Part shown: positions 8,401 through 17,364 of the stretch, piece by piece
Numbering within the stretch: position 1 is the first letter of the stretch
How the letters are laid out: each line of letters opens with the position of its first letter
Source: Faeciplasma sp045660445
GTDB taxonomy: Bacteria > Bacillota > Clostridia > Oscillospirales > Ruminococcaceae
Length of the DNA stretch: 64,000 bases
Reading direction: 5' to 3'
Assembly: GCA_045660445.1 (NCBI GenBank)
Contig: JAZRDR010000015.1
Coordinates: 1-64,000, forward strand
The notes under the pieces: model-generated
Databases searched by the model: none
What the model saw: the letters and a program-made list of their open reading frames with translations, nothing else
What the model was told of the DNA's origin: nothing
Program-made: the position numbers and the translations under genes

Positions 8401-9708
8401 TTAATCGTGGAGCTTGCGGTTATCTATAACGCGCTTTGCCTTGCCTTCGCTCTTGGGCAACGTTTTGGGGTTGCAAAGGTGAACGCTTGCACCGATTCCC
8501 AAGATGGATCTAAGCTCGTTAACAAGCATCTTTTCGGTTGCGGCAATGGTCTTAACGTCATCACCGAACATTTCAGCAGACATTTCAACGTTGATATCCA
8601 AGGTGTCGTTATTGTTAACACGGTCAACGATGATCTGATAGTTGGGCATTGTGCCGTTCGAAGCCTTTAAGAGAACTTCTTCGATCTGAGACGGGAAGAC
8701 GTTAACACCGCGGATGATAAGCATATCGTCAGTTCTGCCCTGAGGCTTGCGCATTCTCACATGAGTTCTGCCGCAAGCGCATTTTTCATAGTTAAGAGAG
8801 CAAATGTCGCGTGTGCGGTATCTGATAAGAGGGAATCCCTCTTTGGTGATGGTGGTGAAAACAAGCTCGCCCTGTTCGCCTTCAGGCAAAACCTCGCCGG
8901 TATCGGGATCGATTATTTCGGGAATGAACATATCCTCGCAAACGTGCATGCCCGATTGGCATTCACATTCATAGGATACGCCGGGGCCCATGATCTCGCT
9001 TAATCCATAGATGTCATAAGCCTTAAGGTTAAGCTTTTCTTCGATGGTGTGGCGCATATCTTCCGTCCAAGGTTCAGCACCAAAGATGCCGACCTTTAAG
9101 GAAAGCTGATCCTTAACGCCCATTTCCTCAACGGTTTCGCCCAGATATAAAGCATAAGAGGGGGTGCAGCACAAAGCTGTCGAGCCGAAATCGATCATTG
9201 TCTGGATCTGACGCGAGGTGTTTCCTGCACTTGTGGGGATTACTGTCGCACCGATCCTTTCAGCACCGCCGTGTGCCCCAAGACCACCCGTGAATAAGCC
9301 GTAACCGTATGAAATCTGAACGAAGTCTTCGTCGCCAAGGCCGATAGCGGTCAGCATTCTTGCAACACAGTCAGCCCAGTTGTCAAGGTCGTTCTGAGTG
9401 TAACCCACAACGATCTGCTTGCCGGTTGTTCCGCTTGAAGCGTGAACCCTGACAATATCTTTAAGGGGTTCGGCAAAAAGGCCGTAAGGATAATAATCTC
9501 TAAGGTCTTGCTTATATGAGAAGGGAAGCTTGTGAAGATCCTCAACACCGTTTATATCAGAGGGCTTTAATCCAAGCTCATCCATTCTTTTTCTAAAGAG
9601 CACAACGCGCTCATACATTCTTTCAACCTGCCATTTTAATCTCTCGCTCTGAAGCTTTTTAAGCTCCTCGCGCGGCATGCATTCAATTTTTTTGTGCAAA
9701 TAAGGCAT
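8401..9708 (-). CDS. paaK: phenylacetate-CoA ligase family protein
   Basis: A 435-residue adenylate-forming enzyme of the PaaK family, which activates aryl acetates to CoA thioesters with ATP. The P-loop-like motif SSGTTGKQ is at 91-98. Further motifs are YGLSEIMGPG (about 235-244) and the C-terminal hinge YRTRD, followed by a cysteine-containing segment (CACGRTHVR) common in this subgroup. Two candidate starts lie 9 bases apart. The inner ATG (9708) is preferred because AAGGGAG touches the outer ATG but lies 9 bases from the inner one. In amino-acid fermenters the reaction may run backwards to make ATP from arylacetyl-CoA, but no indolepyruvate oxidoreductase gene is in this window to confirm that. 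Confidence 0.88.
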   Translation of the reverse strand: MPYLHKKIECMPREELKKLQSERLKWQVERMYERVVLFRKRMDELGLKPSDINGVEDLHKLPFSYKQDLRDYYPYGLFAEPLKDIVRVHASSGTTGKQIVVGYTQNDLDNWADCVARMLTAIGLGDEDFVQISYGYGLFTGGLGAHGGAERIGATVIPTSAGNTSRQIQTMIDFGSTALCCTPSYALYLGETVEEMGVKDQLSLKVGIFGAEPWTEDMRHTIEEKLNLKAYDIYGLSEIMGPGVSYECECQSGMHVCEDMFIPEIIDPDTGEVLPEGEQGELVFTTITKEGFPLIRYRTRDICSLNYEKCACGRTHVRMRKPQGRTDDMLIIRGVNVFPSQIEEVLLKASNGTMPNYQIIVDRVNNNDTLDINVEMSAEMFGDDVKTIAATEKMLVNELRSILGIGASVHLCNPKTLPKSEGKAKRVIDNRKLHD

Positions 9709-9742
9709 TTGCGGCATCTCCCTTGAGTAAAATATAAAAACA

Positions 9743-9771
9743 AGTATAGCACCAATCGTCTTGTTTGTAAA
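9743..9771 (-). promoter_or_regulatory. sigma-A promoter of the paaK operon
   Basis: On the minus strand, TTTACA, 17-base spacer, TATACT, about 35 bases before the paaK start. Confidence 0.6.
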
Positions 9772-9811
9772 GTTGTTTACAGTGTTAAAGCGAAAAAGTT
9801 TTACAGATTAA

Positions 9812-9840
9812 TTGACAAAAGCCGCCAGAAATATTATAAT
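9812..9840 (+). promoter_or_regulatory. consensus sigma-A promoter
   Basis: TTGACA, 17-base spacer, TATAAT, 35 bases before the ATG of the membrane protein gene at 9875. Confidence 0.8.
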
Positions 9841-9874
9841 TTTAGTATAAATAACCAAGGGGGGTCATCTTATT

Positions 9875-10570
9875 ATGAAACAAACAATAATAGCAACATA
9901 TCGCGGCGCACTTGACATTTTAAAGAAAAAGCCTGTTCTTTTGTGGGGGCTTTCCTTGCTCACACAGTTCTTAGCAATCCTTGCAAGCATTTTCGGTATC
10001 GTTCCCATCGTTTATCTTCCCATAGTTTTGGCTCTTAACGCAAGCCTTAACGTTCTTTATCTTAAGGGATTCAGAGGGGAAGAGGTTTCCTCGGCTGATA
10101 TTTTCACCGGCTTCAAGAAGTTTATGCACGTTGCAGGCGGCATGGCTTGGATGGGCCTTTGGATCATCATTTGGTCGATGGTCCCTATCGTGGGCTTTGT
10201 ATTTGCAATCATCAAGACTTATGAATATGCTTTCACTCCTTACATTCTCATCACCATGCCCGAGATCGGTGCAACCGAAGCTTTAAAGAAATCTCAGGAA
10301 ATGACCAAGGGCTTAAAGGCAAAGATGTTCTGGAGCGAGATCTTGATCCCCGTTGCAATTTATATCATCGTGTTCGTTGTCGGCTTGCTCGCAATGATTC
10401 CTATTCTCGGCATTCTCTTCGGTCTTGCACTCTTCGTCTTCATGGTTCTCGTTTCTCTTCTTTGCCCCATCTTCTTGGGACTTATCAGAGCAGGATTCTA
10501 TGACGGTGCAGAAAAGGCTTTGGCTTCCAAGGAAGAGCCTGCTGCTGAAGTTGTTTGCGAAACAGTGTAA
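9875..10570 (+). CDS. polytopic membrane protein of unknown function
   Basis: A 231-residue protein with about six hydrophobic segments, and loops with the short Glu/Lys helices typical of DUF975-like or glycerophosphodiesterase-membrane-domain-like proteins (for example the LKKSQEMTKG segment near 132-141). I cannot assign a function. The start ATG 9875 follows AAGGGGGGTC. It stands alone between a consensus promoter and a terminator, upstream of secD but with its own transcription signals. Confidence 0.8.
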   Translation: MKQTIIATYRGALDILKKKPVLLWGLSLLTQFLAILASIFGIVPIVYLPIVLALNASLNVLYLKGFRGEEVSSADIFTGFKKFMHVAGGMAWMGLWIIIWSMVPIVGFVFAIIKTYEYAFTPYILITMPEIGATEALKKSQEMTKGLKAKMFWSEILIPVAIYIIVFVVGLLAMIPILGILFGLALFVFMVLVSLLCPIFLGLIRAGFYDGAEKALASKEEPAAEVVCETV

Positions 10571-10589
10571 TTATTAAATGATATTTGAT

Positions 10590-10620
10590 AAAAGAGCTCT
10601 GAAAAGGGCTCTTTTATTTT
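10590..10620 (+). terminator. rho-independent terminator
   Basis: AAAAGAGC / GCTCTTTT stem with a 10-base loop and a trailing T-rich run, 20 bases after the stop of the membrane protein gene. Confidence 0.75.
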
Positions 10621-10640
10621 TGCTCCAGCCCTCTTTGCTA

Positions 10641-10669
10641 TTGACTTTTTGGCTTTGTTTGGATATACT
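10641..10669 (+). promoter_or_regulatory. sigma-A promoter of secDF
   Basis: TTGACT, 17-base spacer, TATACT, 55 bases before the secD start. Confidence 0.65.
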
Positions 10670-10724
10670 ATCAAGGTGAATGTCAATTTTTTTGATATGT
10701 AAATTATATTAAGGAGGACTTAAA

Positions 10725-12140
10725 GTGCGACGCATTGGTAAACCCGTATTTTTTATTGTTGTTGTACTGATTGCTGTTTTTACATTCCTCACCTTTAACG
10801 GCGTTTCCACCTATTACGGTGACATTGAAACCGCCTATATCAAGGGCGCGGATGATATCCGTTGGGGTATCGACATCAGCGGTGGTGTTGATGTTACGTT
10901 CTCTCCGCCCGAAGGTGTAGAGGCTACCGCAGAACAGATGGATGCTGCTCAGGCAGCCCTTGAGATGAGACTTGTAAATCTCGGTATCACAGACTATGAG
11001 ATCTATGCTGACTATTCAAACTACGATATAATCGTAAGATTCCCCTGGCAGGCAGGCGAAGAGGACTTCGATCCCGAGGCTGCTGTTGCCGAGCTTGGCG
11101 AGACTGCTCAGCTCACCTTCAGAGAAGGCTATGAGGTTGACGAATTCGGCTTGCCCACAGGCGTGACTGCTGAAACCATCATCTTGACAGGTGAACACGT
11201 TGAAAGCGCAAGCGCAGTTTTCTGGCAGGACGAAAATGCTGAATACGTTTTTGCAGTAGCTCTTGATTTTAACGAAGAAGGCACAAAACGCTTCGCAGAC
11301 GCTACAGAAAAATTAGCGGCTGATGACGGAGTCATCTCTATCTGGATGGATGACGTGTGCATTTCCTATCCCACTGTTGAAGAAGCTATCACCTCGGGCG
11401 AGGCTACGATCACTTCCGAAACCTTCGATTATGACAGCGCAAAGGCATTGGCTGACAAGATCGCAGGCGGTGCTTTGCCTTATAAGCTTATAACCTCGAA
11501 CTTCTCGACAATTTCCGCAACCATGGGCTCGGGCGCAAGAAATGCAATGCTCGTTGCAGGCCTTATTGCGTTCATTCTCATCTGCATTTATATGATCGCT
11601 GTATACAGACTTCCCGGCTTTGTTGCATCAATTGCTTTGGCAGGACAGGTTGTTGGAACCGTCGCTTGCATTACAGGCTTCCTTGGATTCATTCCCAGCT
11701 TCACTCTTACCATTCCCGGTATTGCAGGTATTATCCTTGCAGTCGGTATGGGCGTTGACGCTAACGTTGTAACCTTCGAGCGCGTTAAGGAAGAGCTCAG
11801 AGGCGGCAAGACTCTTTACGGAGCTTTGGAACAGGGCTATAAGAGAGCAATGGCTGCCGTATTCGACGGAAACATCACCATGGTTTTGGTTGCTATAATC
11901 CTTATGGGTGCTTTCGGACCTCCGGACAGCATTTTGGCAAGAATGATGAAGTTCATCTACTTCATGTTCCCCACAACCATTGAAGGAACTATCTATTCGT
12001 TCGGATATACCCTTTTGGTTGGTGTAATCCTTAACTTCGTATTCGGTATCGGCGCAACAAGACTTATGCTTGCATCTTTAGCTAAGTTTAAGATATTCAG
12101 AAATCCCAAGCTTTACGGAGGTGACGTCGATGAACAATAA
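10725..12140 (+). CDS. secD: protein translocase subunit SecD
   Basis: A 471-residue RND-type membrane protein that uses the proton-motive force to help SecYEG complete protein export. It has an N-terminal transmembrane helix (8-26) followed by the signature WGIDISGGVDV (about 46-56). The external P1 domain comes next, and five C-terminal helices follow. These include the conserved GMGVDANVVTFER motif, which carries the Asp thought to relay protons. The start codon is GTG behind AAGGAGG. It is shorter than enterobacterial SecD, as usual in Firmicutes. The 3' end overlaps secF by 11 bases. Confidence 0.94.
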   Translation: MRRIGKPVFFIVVVLIAVFTFLTFNGVSTYYGDIETAYIKGADDIRWGIDISGGVDVTFSPPEGVEATAEQMDAAQAALEMRLVNLGITDYEIYADYSNYDIIVRFPWQAGEEDFDPEAAVAELGETAQLTFREGYEVDEFGLPTGVTAETIILTGEHVESASAVFWQDENAEYVFAVALDFNEEGTKRFADATEKLAADDGVISIWMDDVCISYPTVEEAITSGEATITSETFDYDSAKALADKIAGGALPYKLITSNFSTISATMGSGARNAMLVAGLIAFILICIYMIAVYRLPGFVASIALAGQVVGTVACITGFLGFIPSFTLTIPGIAGIILAVGMGVDANVVTFERVKEELRGGKTLYGALEQGYKRAMAAVFDGNITMVLVAIILMGAFGPPDSILARMMKFIYFMFPTTIEGTIYSFGYTLLVGVILNFVFGIGATRLMLASLAKFKIFRNPKLYGGDVDEQ

Positions 12141-13062
12141 GATCTATAATATCGTTGGCAAGAAGAATATCTTCTTCACCATTTCGCTTTTGATCATCGC
12201 TTTATCGATCGTTTTGACCTTTGTTTTGGGCATGAACGTTGCTATCGAATTCAAGGGCGGCACAATCGTTACCTATTCTTACGTTGGAACAGTCAATGAA
12301 AACGACATTGCAGCAAAAGCTTCCGAAGTTTCGGGTCAGCCTTGCAACGTAACCTTGGGCGAAAGCCTTGCTGACAGCTTGACCACCGTAGCGATCAGCT
12401 TCCCGGCATCCGAAGGCTTGAGCGTTGAAGTTCAGAGCGCTGTTACAGACGCTTTGACTGCAGCTTATCCTGAAAACGCTATCACTCTTTATAGCTCGCA
12501 GGATGTTAACCCCTCGACAGGTAGCGGATTCTTTGGAAAGTGCATTATGGCAGTTGCGGTTTCTGCAGTTTTGATGATCCTTTACATCGGTATCAGATTC
12601 AGACACATTGGCGGCTGGGTTGCAGGCTGCTGTGCAGTTATAGCACTTATTCACGATATGTTCTTTGTATATGCTTGCTGCGTTGTTTTCAGATTCGATA
12701 TCAACTCGAACTTTATGGCAGTTTTGCTCACCATCTTGGGCTACTCCATCAACGCAACCATCATTATCTATGACAGAATCAGAGAAAACAGACGTCTTTA
12801 TGGCGAGCAGAAGTCGCTTGGTGAGCTTGTTAACATGAGCATTACTCAGTCGATGGGCAGATCCATCCACACAACTGCAACAACTGTTATCGCAATGGCA
12901 GCTATCTGCATCATTTCTCTTATTGCAGGTGTCGACTCGATCATCAGCTTTGCATTCCCGCTTGTTGTGGGCTTGCTCGCAGGTGTTTATTCCTCAAACT
13001 GCATTGCTCCTAACCTTTGGGTTTTGTTGCAGTCAAAGATTGATGCCAAGAAGGCTAAGTAA
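12130..13062 (+). CDS. secF: protein translocase subunit SecF
   Basis: A 310-residue partner of SecD. It has an N-terminal helix, the family motif AIEFKGGT (about 38-45), a small external domain and five C-terminal helices. The late motif YSINATIIIYDRIREN replaces the SecD V-D-A-N-V element. ATG 12130 is chosen over the in-frame GTG at 12121 because CGGAGGTGA sits 5 bases before it, inside the secD 3' end, so the two genes are translationally coupled. Confidence 0.94.
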   Translation: MNNKIYNIVGKKNIFFTISLLIIALSIVLTFVLGMNVAIEFKGGTIVTYSYVGTVNENDIAAKASEVSGQPCNVTLGESLADSLTTVAISFPASEGLSVEVQSAVTDALTAAYPENAITLYSSQDVNPSTGSGFFGKCIMAVAVSAVLMILYIGIRFRHIGGWVAGCCAVIALIHDMFFVYACCVVFRFDINSNFMAVLLTILGYSINATIIIYDRIRENRRLYGEQKSLGELVNMSITQSMGRSIHTTATTVIAMAAICIISLIAGVDSIISFAFPLVVGLLAGVYSSNCIAPNLWVLLQSKIDAKKAK

Positions 13063-13070
13063 TTAAAATA

Positions 13071-13104
13071 AAGCATCTGCTCGTTTCGGGCGGATGCTTT
13101 TTCT
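13071..13104 (+). terminator. secDF terminator
   Basis: A stem of AAGCATCTGCTCG with CGGGCGGATGCTT (G-U pair allowed) and TTTTTC tail, directly after secF. Confidence 0.75.
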
Positions 13105-13110
13105 TTTATA

Positions 13111-13140
13111 AAATAAAACCGCCTGCAAAAGCAGACGGTT
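13111..13140 (-). terminator. nrdR terminator
   Basis: AACCGCCTGC / GCAGACGGTT stem with AAAA loop; on the minus strand it is followed by TTTTATTT. It lies just past the nrdR stop. Confidence 0.7.
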
Positions 13141-13155
13141 ATTTTTATGCGTTTT

Positions 13156-13599
13156 TTACTTTTCAAGCTCCTTAACGATAGCCATAAAGCTGTCAAGGTC
13201 GTTAAAGTCTTTATATACAGATGCAAAGCGAACGTATGCCACAAGGTCGATATCCTTAAGAGATGCAAGCACGCTGTCACCGATCTCGGCAGTGGTGATC
13301 TCGGTTCTCATTTCGTTTGCCATCTTGTTTTCAATGTTGTCAACAATACCCTCAACACTTTCAAGGCTGATTGAACGCTTTTTGGTTGCCGAGGTAATAC
13401 CCTTGATAAGCTTGTTGCGATCAAAAGGCTCGAATCCGCCGTCCTTTTTAATAACCATCAAAATCGGCTTTTCAATAACTTCATAGGTTGTGAAGCGCTT
13501 TCCGCACTGCGAGCATTCACGTCTGCGGCGCTTTTTGCCTTCGCTGGGGCGCGAATCTATAACCTTTGTATCTTCATAATTGCAAAAAGGGCATCTCAT
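13156..13599 (-). CDS. nrdR: transcriptional repressor NrdR
   Basis: A 147-residue repressor of ribonucleotide reductase genes. An N-terminal zinc ribbon (CPFC at 3-6 and CSQCGKRF at about 31-38) is followed by an ATP-cone domain with the VIKKDGGFEPFDRNKL segment that senses ATP/dATP. The length is typical. ATG 13599 is chosen because it starts right at the zinc ribbon; a longer in-frame reading adds nine residues the family lacks. The promoter region carries a 10-bp palindrome (ACTATATAGT, 13626-13635) that might be a self-binding site, though it matches the NrdR box only loosely. Confidence 0.95.
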   Translation of the reverse strand: MRCPFCNYEDTKVIDSRPSEGKKRRRRECSQCGKRFTTYEVIEKPILMVIKKDGGFEPFDRNKLIKGITSATKKRSISLESVEGIVDNIENKMANEMRTEITTAEIGDSVLASLKDIDLVAYVRFASVYKDFNDLDSFMAIVKELEK

Positions 13600-13646
13600 A
13601 ACAAATACCGTCCTTTCGGGAATCAACTATATAGTATTCTTTTGCA

Positions 13647-13675
13647 ATTATATCACAATCTATGGTGTATTGCAA
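13647..13675 (-). promoter_or_regulatory. sigma-A promoter of nrdR
   Basis: On the minus strand, TTGCAA, 17-base spacer, TATAAT, followed about 11 bases later by the perfect palindrome ACTATATAGT (13626-13635). Confidence 0.6.
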
Positions 13676-13688
13676 TACTTTTTTGAAT

Positions 13689-14060
13689 TTATAATAATCT
13701 TGCAAGCGAAGGCTCTTGCTGTTCAAGTATCTCCTGGGCGATGGTTTTCACCAAATAACATTCTGCCAAAAACTCGTCGCTGTCTGCTTCATACATCGCT
13801 TTAAGTCTTGCAACTGCTTCATCCATTTGTTGAAGCGTTTCATCGCTTGAAATGATGCCCACGGTTTGGCGATATCTTTCGGTTGCTTTTTCAAGCAAGG
13901 ATATCCCGTCTGTGATATCCTTGCCCGAAAGATATCCGTTTATAACGCTGTTTACCTCTCCGTAAAGCTTTTGATTTTCATTTGCAATTATAACGATAGT
14001 CAAAACTCCTAGAGCAATTATTATAGCAATTATTATCGTGGCGGTGATAAGTCTTTTCAT
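13689..14060 (-). CDS. DUF4363 family protein
   Basis: A 123-residue protein with one N-terminal transmembrane helix (about 5-25) and an alpha-helical outer domain. Its shape and its position directly after a DUF421 gene (4-base overlap) match the DUF4363 family of spore-forming Clostridia. The biochemical role is not known. Confidence 0.7.
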   Translation of the reverse strand: MKRLITATIIIAIIIALGVLTIVIIANENQKLYGEVNSVINGYLSGKDITDGISLLEKATERYRQTVGIISSDETLQQMDEAVARLKAMYEADSDEFLAECYLVKTIAQEILEQQEPSLARLL

Positions 14061-14716
14061 TTTCTCTCCTTTTTAACAATATCCAGCTTTCCGCTTGCAT
14101 TCCGTGTGCAGATGAACACATCCTTGATCTCGATGTGCTTCTTTTTCAGCTCTTTTTCGATATCCTTTGCCGAGTCGCCGTTGGCGATAAGCTCGCCGTC
14201 TGCAATCATGCAAACAGGCGGATCGCAGGACTCCTCGGGCGTTTTAAGCGTTGACGGCGTTAAAGGCTTGTTGGGTGCTTTTTGCAAAACGCTTATCGTT
14301 CCCGTTGTTTCAACGATCGCATATTGCACCTCGCTAAGATCGAATATTCCCTGAGAGCGAAGGGAAGCGCACACGTCGTCAACGGTATATCTAAGGTCTT
14401 TAAGAGCTTTTTGATCGACCGCTCCGCCCGATATGATAATTCTCGGCTGACCTGAAATGATTCGCCTGAACCCGCGGTGTTTAAGGGTTATACAAGAAAT
14501 GATAACGTCCAAGCTGACAAGCGTTAATATCGGGATCATGCCCATTATAAGAGGCACGTCGGGATCTTCGAGCGTTAGCGTTGCGATGTTCGATATTAAA
14601 ATGGTTATAACAAGCTCGGCGGGGGAAAGCTCGCCAAGCTGACGCTTGCCCATAAGTCTTGCCGAAAACACAACCAAAATATATAAAATGATACTTCTTA
14701 TAAAAACGATAAGCAT
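14057..14716 (-). CDS. DUF421 family membrane protein (YetF-like)
   Basis: A 219-residue protein with three N-terminal transmembrane helices, then a cytosolic domain that opens with the R-Q-L-G-E-L-S-P-A-E signature (about 25-34). The hallmark LRYTVDDVCASLRSQGIFDL segment (about 108-127) and the following YAIVETTG strand are characteristic of DUF421. In Bacillus, YetF-type proteins affect spore traits, but no activity is established. It overlaps the DUF4363 gene by 4 bases and is divergent from the ger operon. Confidence 0.9.
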   Translation of the reverse strand: MLIVFIRSIILYILVVFSARLMGKRQLGELSPAELVITILISNIATLTLEDPDVPLIMGMIPILTLVSLDVIISCITLKHRGFRRIISGQPRIIISGGAVDQKALKDLRYTVDDVCASLRSQGIFDLSEVQYAIVETTGTISVLQKAPNKPLTPSTLKTPEESCDPPVCMIADGELIANGDSAKDIEKELKKKHIEIKDVFICTRNASGKLDIVKKERK

Positions 14717-14843
14717 TGAGATCCTGCCTTCTTAAGCAATTTTAAGGTTATTATTGCCCGTGACAAGCAATATTATCACCGAATAATATCCGCACTTGCA
14801 GGAAAAGATAGTTGAAAAGTGAAATATGATGCGGAGAGTTATT

Positions 14844-16313
14844 ATGCAGGAGAAAAGGATATTTTCAAGCCTTGAAAAAACGATTGCTGAGATAAAGGAG
14901 ATTTTCGGGGGTTCACAGGATCTAAACGTTGTAAGGATAACTGTAGAGGGGGTTAAGTGCGCAGTTTTAACCATCGAAGGCATGGTTGCCCCAAAAGACC
15001 TTGCGAAAATGCTGTTTGATCCGATAATGGAATATAAAAAGAGAAATGCCGAGCCGAAGGACGTTTTTAAATTCTTTTCCGAGGAGGGCATTTTCTCGAT
15101 AGATACGAAAATCGTCAACCTTTTTGATGAAGCTTGCGAATATCTCTGTTCGGGCTTTGCGCTTGTTTTCGTTCACGGCATCGAACACGGTGTAGCATAC
15201 GGCGCGCAGGGATTTGCCATCCGTTCATTAAGTGAATCCACCACCGAATCGAACGTTAAAGGCGCGAAGGAAGCGTTTATCGAAAATCTTCGAACCAATA
15301 TGTCCCTTTTGCGACGAAGAGTTAAAAACCCGAAGTTAAGATTTGAATATTTATATGCCGGCAAGCTTAGCAAAACCCCGCTGTGCATGGTTTACATCGA
15401 CGGGAAGACCCCGAAAAAGCTTCAGGATATGATAAGACGGCAGGTAAAAAAGATAAAGCTTGATATGATTCTCACCTCGGGAAACGTCGAGCCGTTTATT
15501 TCAGCAAGCAAGGGCTCGTTCTTTGCAAGCATTTCAACCACAGAGCGCCCCGACGTTTGCGCCTCGAAAATAAGCGAGGGGAGAATCGCTCTTTTGATAG
15601 ACGGCGTGCCATTTGCGCTTGTTTGCCCCACGCTTTTTATCGAGAACTTTCAAACCGTGGACGATTATTCCGAAAAGCCCTATTATGCAACGTATTTAAG
15701 GGCGATAAGATTTTTGGCGTTCTTGGTGGCGACTCTTTTGCCGGGGACTTACGTTGCCGCGGCAACACATCACCCCGAGATTTTGGCGCGAGCGCTGCTT
15801 TTAAACCTTATAACCTCTGCCGAAACAACGCCTTATTCGCTGGTGGCAGAGATGTTTATCGTTATAATAATGTTCGAGATTTTAAAAGAAGCAGGACTTA
15901 GGCTTCCCAAAACTATCGGCGGGGCTGTGTCGATAGTAGGTGGTCTTGTCATTGGCGATGCTGCCGTTTCAAGCGGGCTTATTTCGGCGCCGCTTTTAAT
16001 AATCATTGGCATCACCGCAACAAGCTCGTTCGTTGTGCCCGGGCTTAACGCTCAAACGTCCATTCTTAGAATCATTAACGTGATAATGGGCTCGGCCTTT
16101 GGATTTTTCGGCATAGCCGTTACCATGGCTGTTATTTTGGCGAATGCGGGCGCGACGGATTCCTTCGCTGTTCCGTATACGGCGCCGATATTCCCGTTTA
16201 CAGCTCGTGCGATGAGAGATGCTTTGGCAAGGATAAGCTTTTTGAAAATGCAGAAATATTCAGCGCACGTCGAGAGTCTTAACGGTGCGGGAGGGGATTT
16301 CGATGAAAACTGA
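14844..16313 (+). CDS. GerA-family spore germination protein, A subunit
   Basis: A 489-residue GerA/SpoVAF family protein. A soluble N-terminal domain covers about 1-240, with GNVEPFISASKGSFFASIS near its end, followed by four to six transmembrane helices. The TERPDVCASKISEGRIALLI stretch just before the membrane part is a family hallmark. In the spore inner membrane it forms part of the germinant receptor. ATG 14844 has GCGGAGAG at 6 bases; two earlier ATGs (14826, 14829) have no ribosome binding site. It is the first gene of an overlapping A-B-C operon. I cannot tell the ligand. Confidence 0.92.
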   Translation: MQEKRIFSSLEKTIAEIKEIFGGSQDLNVVRITVEGVKCAVLTIEGMVAPKDLAKMLFDPIMEYKKRNAEPKDVFKFFSEEGIFSIDTKIVNLFDEACEYLCSGFALVFVHGIEHGVAYGAQGFAIRSLSESTTESNVKGAKEAFIENLRTNMSLLRRRVKNPKLRFEYLYAGKLSKTPLCMVYIDGKTPKKLQDMIRRQVKKIKLDMILTSGNVEPFISASKGSFFASISTTERPDVCASKISEGRIALLIDGVPFALVCPTLFIENFQTVDDYSEKPYYATYLRAIRFLAFLVATLLPGTYVAAATHHPEILARALLLNLITSAETTPYSLVAEMFIVIIMFEILKEAGLRLPKTIGGAVSIVGGLVIGDAAVSSGLISAPLLIIIGITATSSFVVPGLNAQTSILRIINVIMGSAFGFFGIAVTMAVILANAGATDSFAVPYTAPIFPFTARAMRDALARISFLKMQKYSAHVESLNGAGGDFDEN

Positions 16314-17364
16314 CGTAAAGATAAGCAACGGGCAGTTTTTTGTTCTTTTGCTCTTATCAAGGATAATGCATCTGATGCTATATCGCACCGACAGCTTTTC
16401 ATCTGGAACGCCCATGATGATAGGTCTTTTGATATCGACGGGGATAGAGATCCTGCTTGGCATTCCCGTGTTCATCTTTTTGATGAGAAAGGATGAGATC
16501 CTTGAATCCTGCAGCAAAAACAAAAAGCTGTGTTTTGCTGTAAGAGCGATCATAGCACTATATTTCACATTTGTTTCAGGAGCGGTCTTGTGCGCGTTTG
16601 CAAGGTTTATGGCGGATGAATTTCCGTCGCTTTCCTCGCCCGTGGTGATAATTGTTATAATCGCAGCCGCATCGGCATATTGCGCGAGTCTTGGGATCGA
16701 GGCCATTGCCCGCACGGGAACGGTGGTTTTGTGGGTGTTTTTGGTTCTGCTTGCCATAATGGCTCTTGCGAGCGAGGGAAGATATGACACGCTTAACCTT
16801 GTCCCTCTGCAAAAAAGTGAAACAAGAGCGGTGATAGACTATATTGTAAGAGACGTGTCATCCTGCAGGTGGCTGGTTTTGGCGGTGGCTTTGGCTCGGT
16901 ATTTAAAATATGGCTCGCAGAAGGCTGTCTTGGGATACGTTGCGGCAAAGATCGTGCTGATAGAAGCCGTTCTTTTGATGATAACTATGATCTTGTGGAG
17001 CTTTGTTGACGTTCCCGGATATCCCATTTTGGCACTTGGCACATATGCCAAAACCGAGGTCATCCGCCGATTTGATGCGCTTAATATGTTCGTGTGGGCA
17101 TTAAACTGTGTTGTGGTTAACGCAACGTATACCCACTTGGCATCGGATATCACGAAGAAAAAGAATTTGTTAAGCTATTTGATCCCCGCGGCAGCCTCAG
17201 CCGTGTTTGCGTTATTGTATTATAAAAAGGCATTTTGGCTTACCGAACGACAGGAGGACGTGATCATGTTTGCGGGAATAGTTTTGATTGGAGTTTTAGT
17301 GCCTCTTGCGGCAATTATTTATTGGAGGGTGAAGGAAAAATGCGAAGGCTTACGTGCTTGCTGA
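16303..17364 (+). CDS. GerB-family spore germination permease-like subunit
   Basis: A 353-residue protein with about ten transmembrane helices, of the GerAB/endospore-germination-permease family (APC superfamily). It is thought to bind the amino-acid germinant. ATG 16303 follows GGGAGGGG and overlaps the A-subunit gene by 11 bases; a GTG at 16285 is less likely. The 3' end overlaps the C-subunit gene by 25 bases, which implies tightly coupled translation. Confidence 0.9.
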   Translation: MKTDVKISNGQFFVLLLLSRIMHLMLYRTDSFSSGTPMMIGLLISTGIEILLGIPVFIFLMRKDEILESCSKNKKLCFAVRAIIALYFTFVSGAVLCAFARFMADEFPSLSSPVVIIVIIAAASAYCASLGIEAIARTGTVVLWVFLVLLAIMALASEGRYDTLNLVPLQKSETRAVIDYIVRDVSSCRWLVLAVALARYLKYGSQKAVLGYVAAKIVLIEAVLLMITMILWSFVDVPGYPILALGTYAKTEVIRRFDALNMFVWALNCVVVNATYTHLASDITKKKNLLSYLIPAAASAVFALLYYKKAFWLTERQEDVIMFAGIVLIGVLVPLAAIIYWRVKEKCEGLRAC

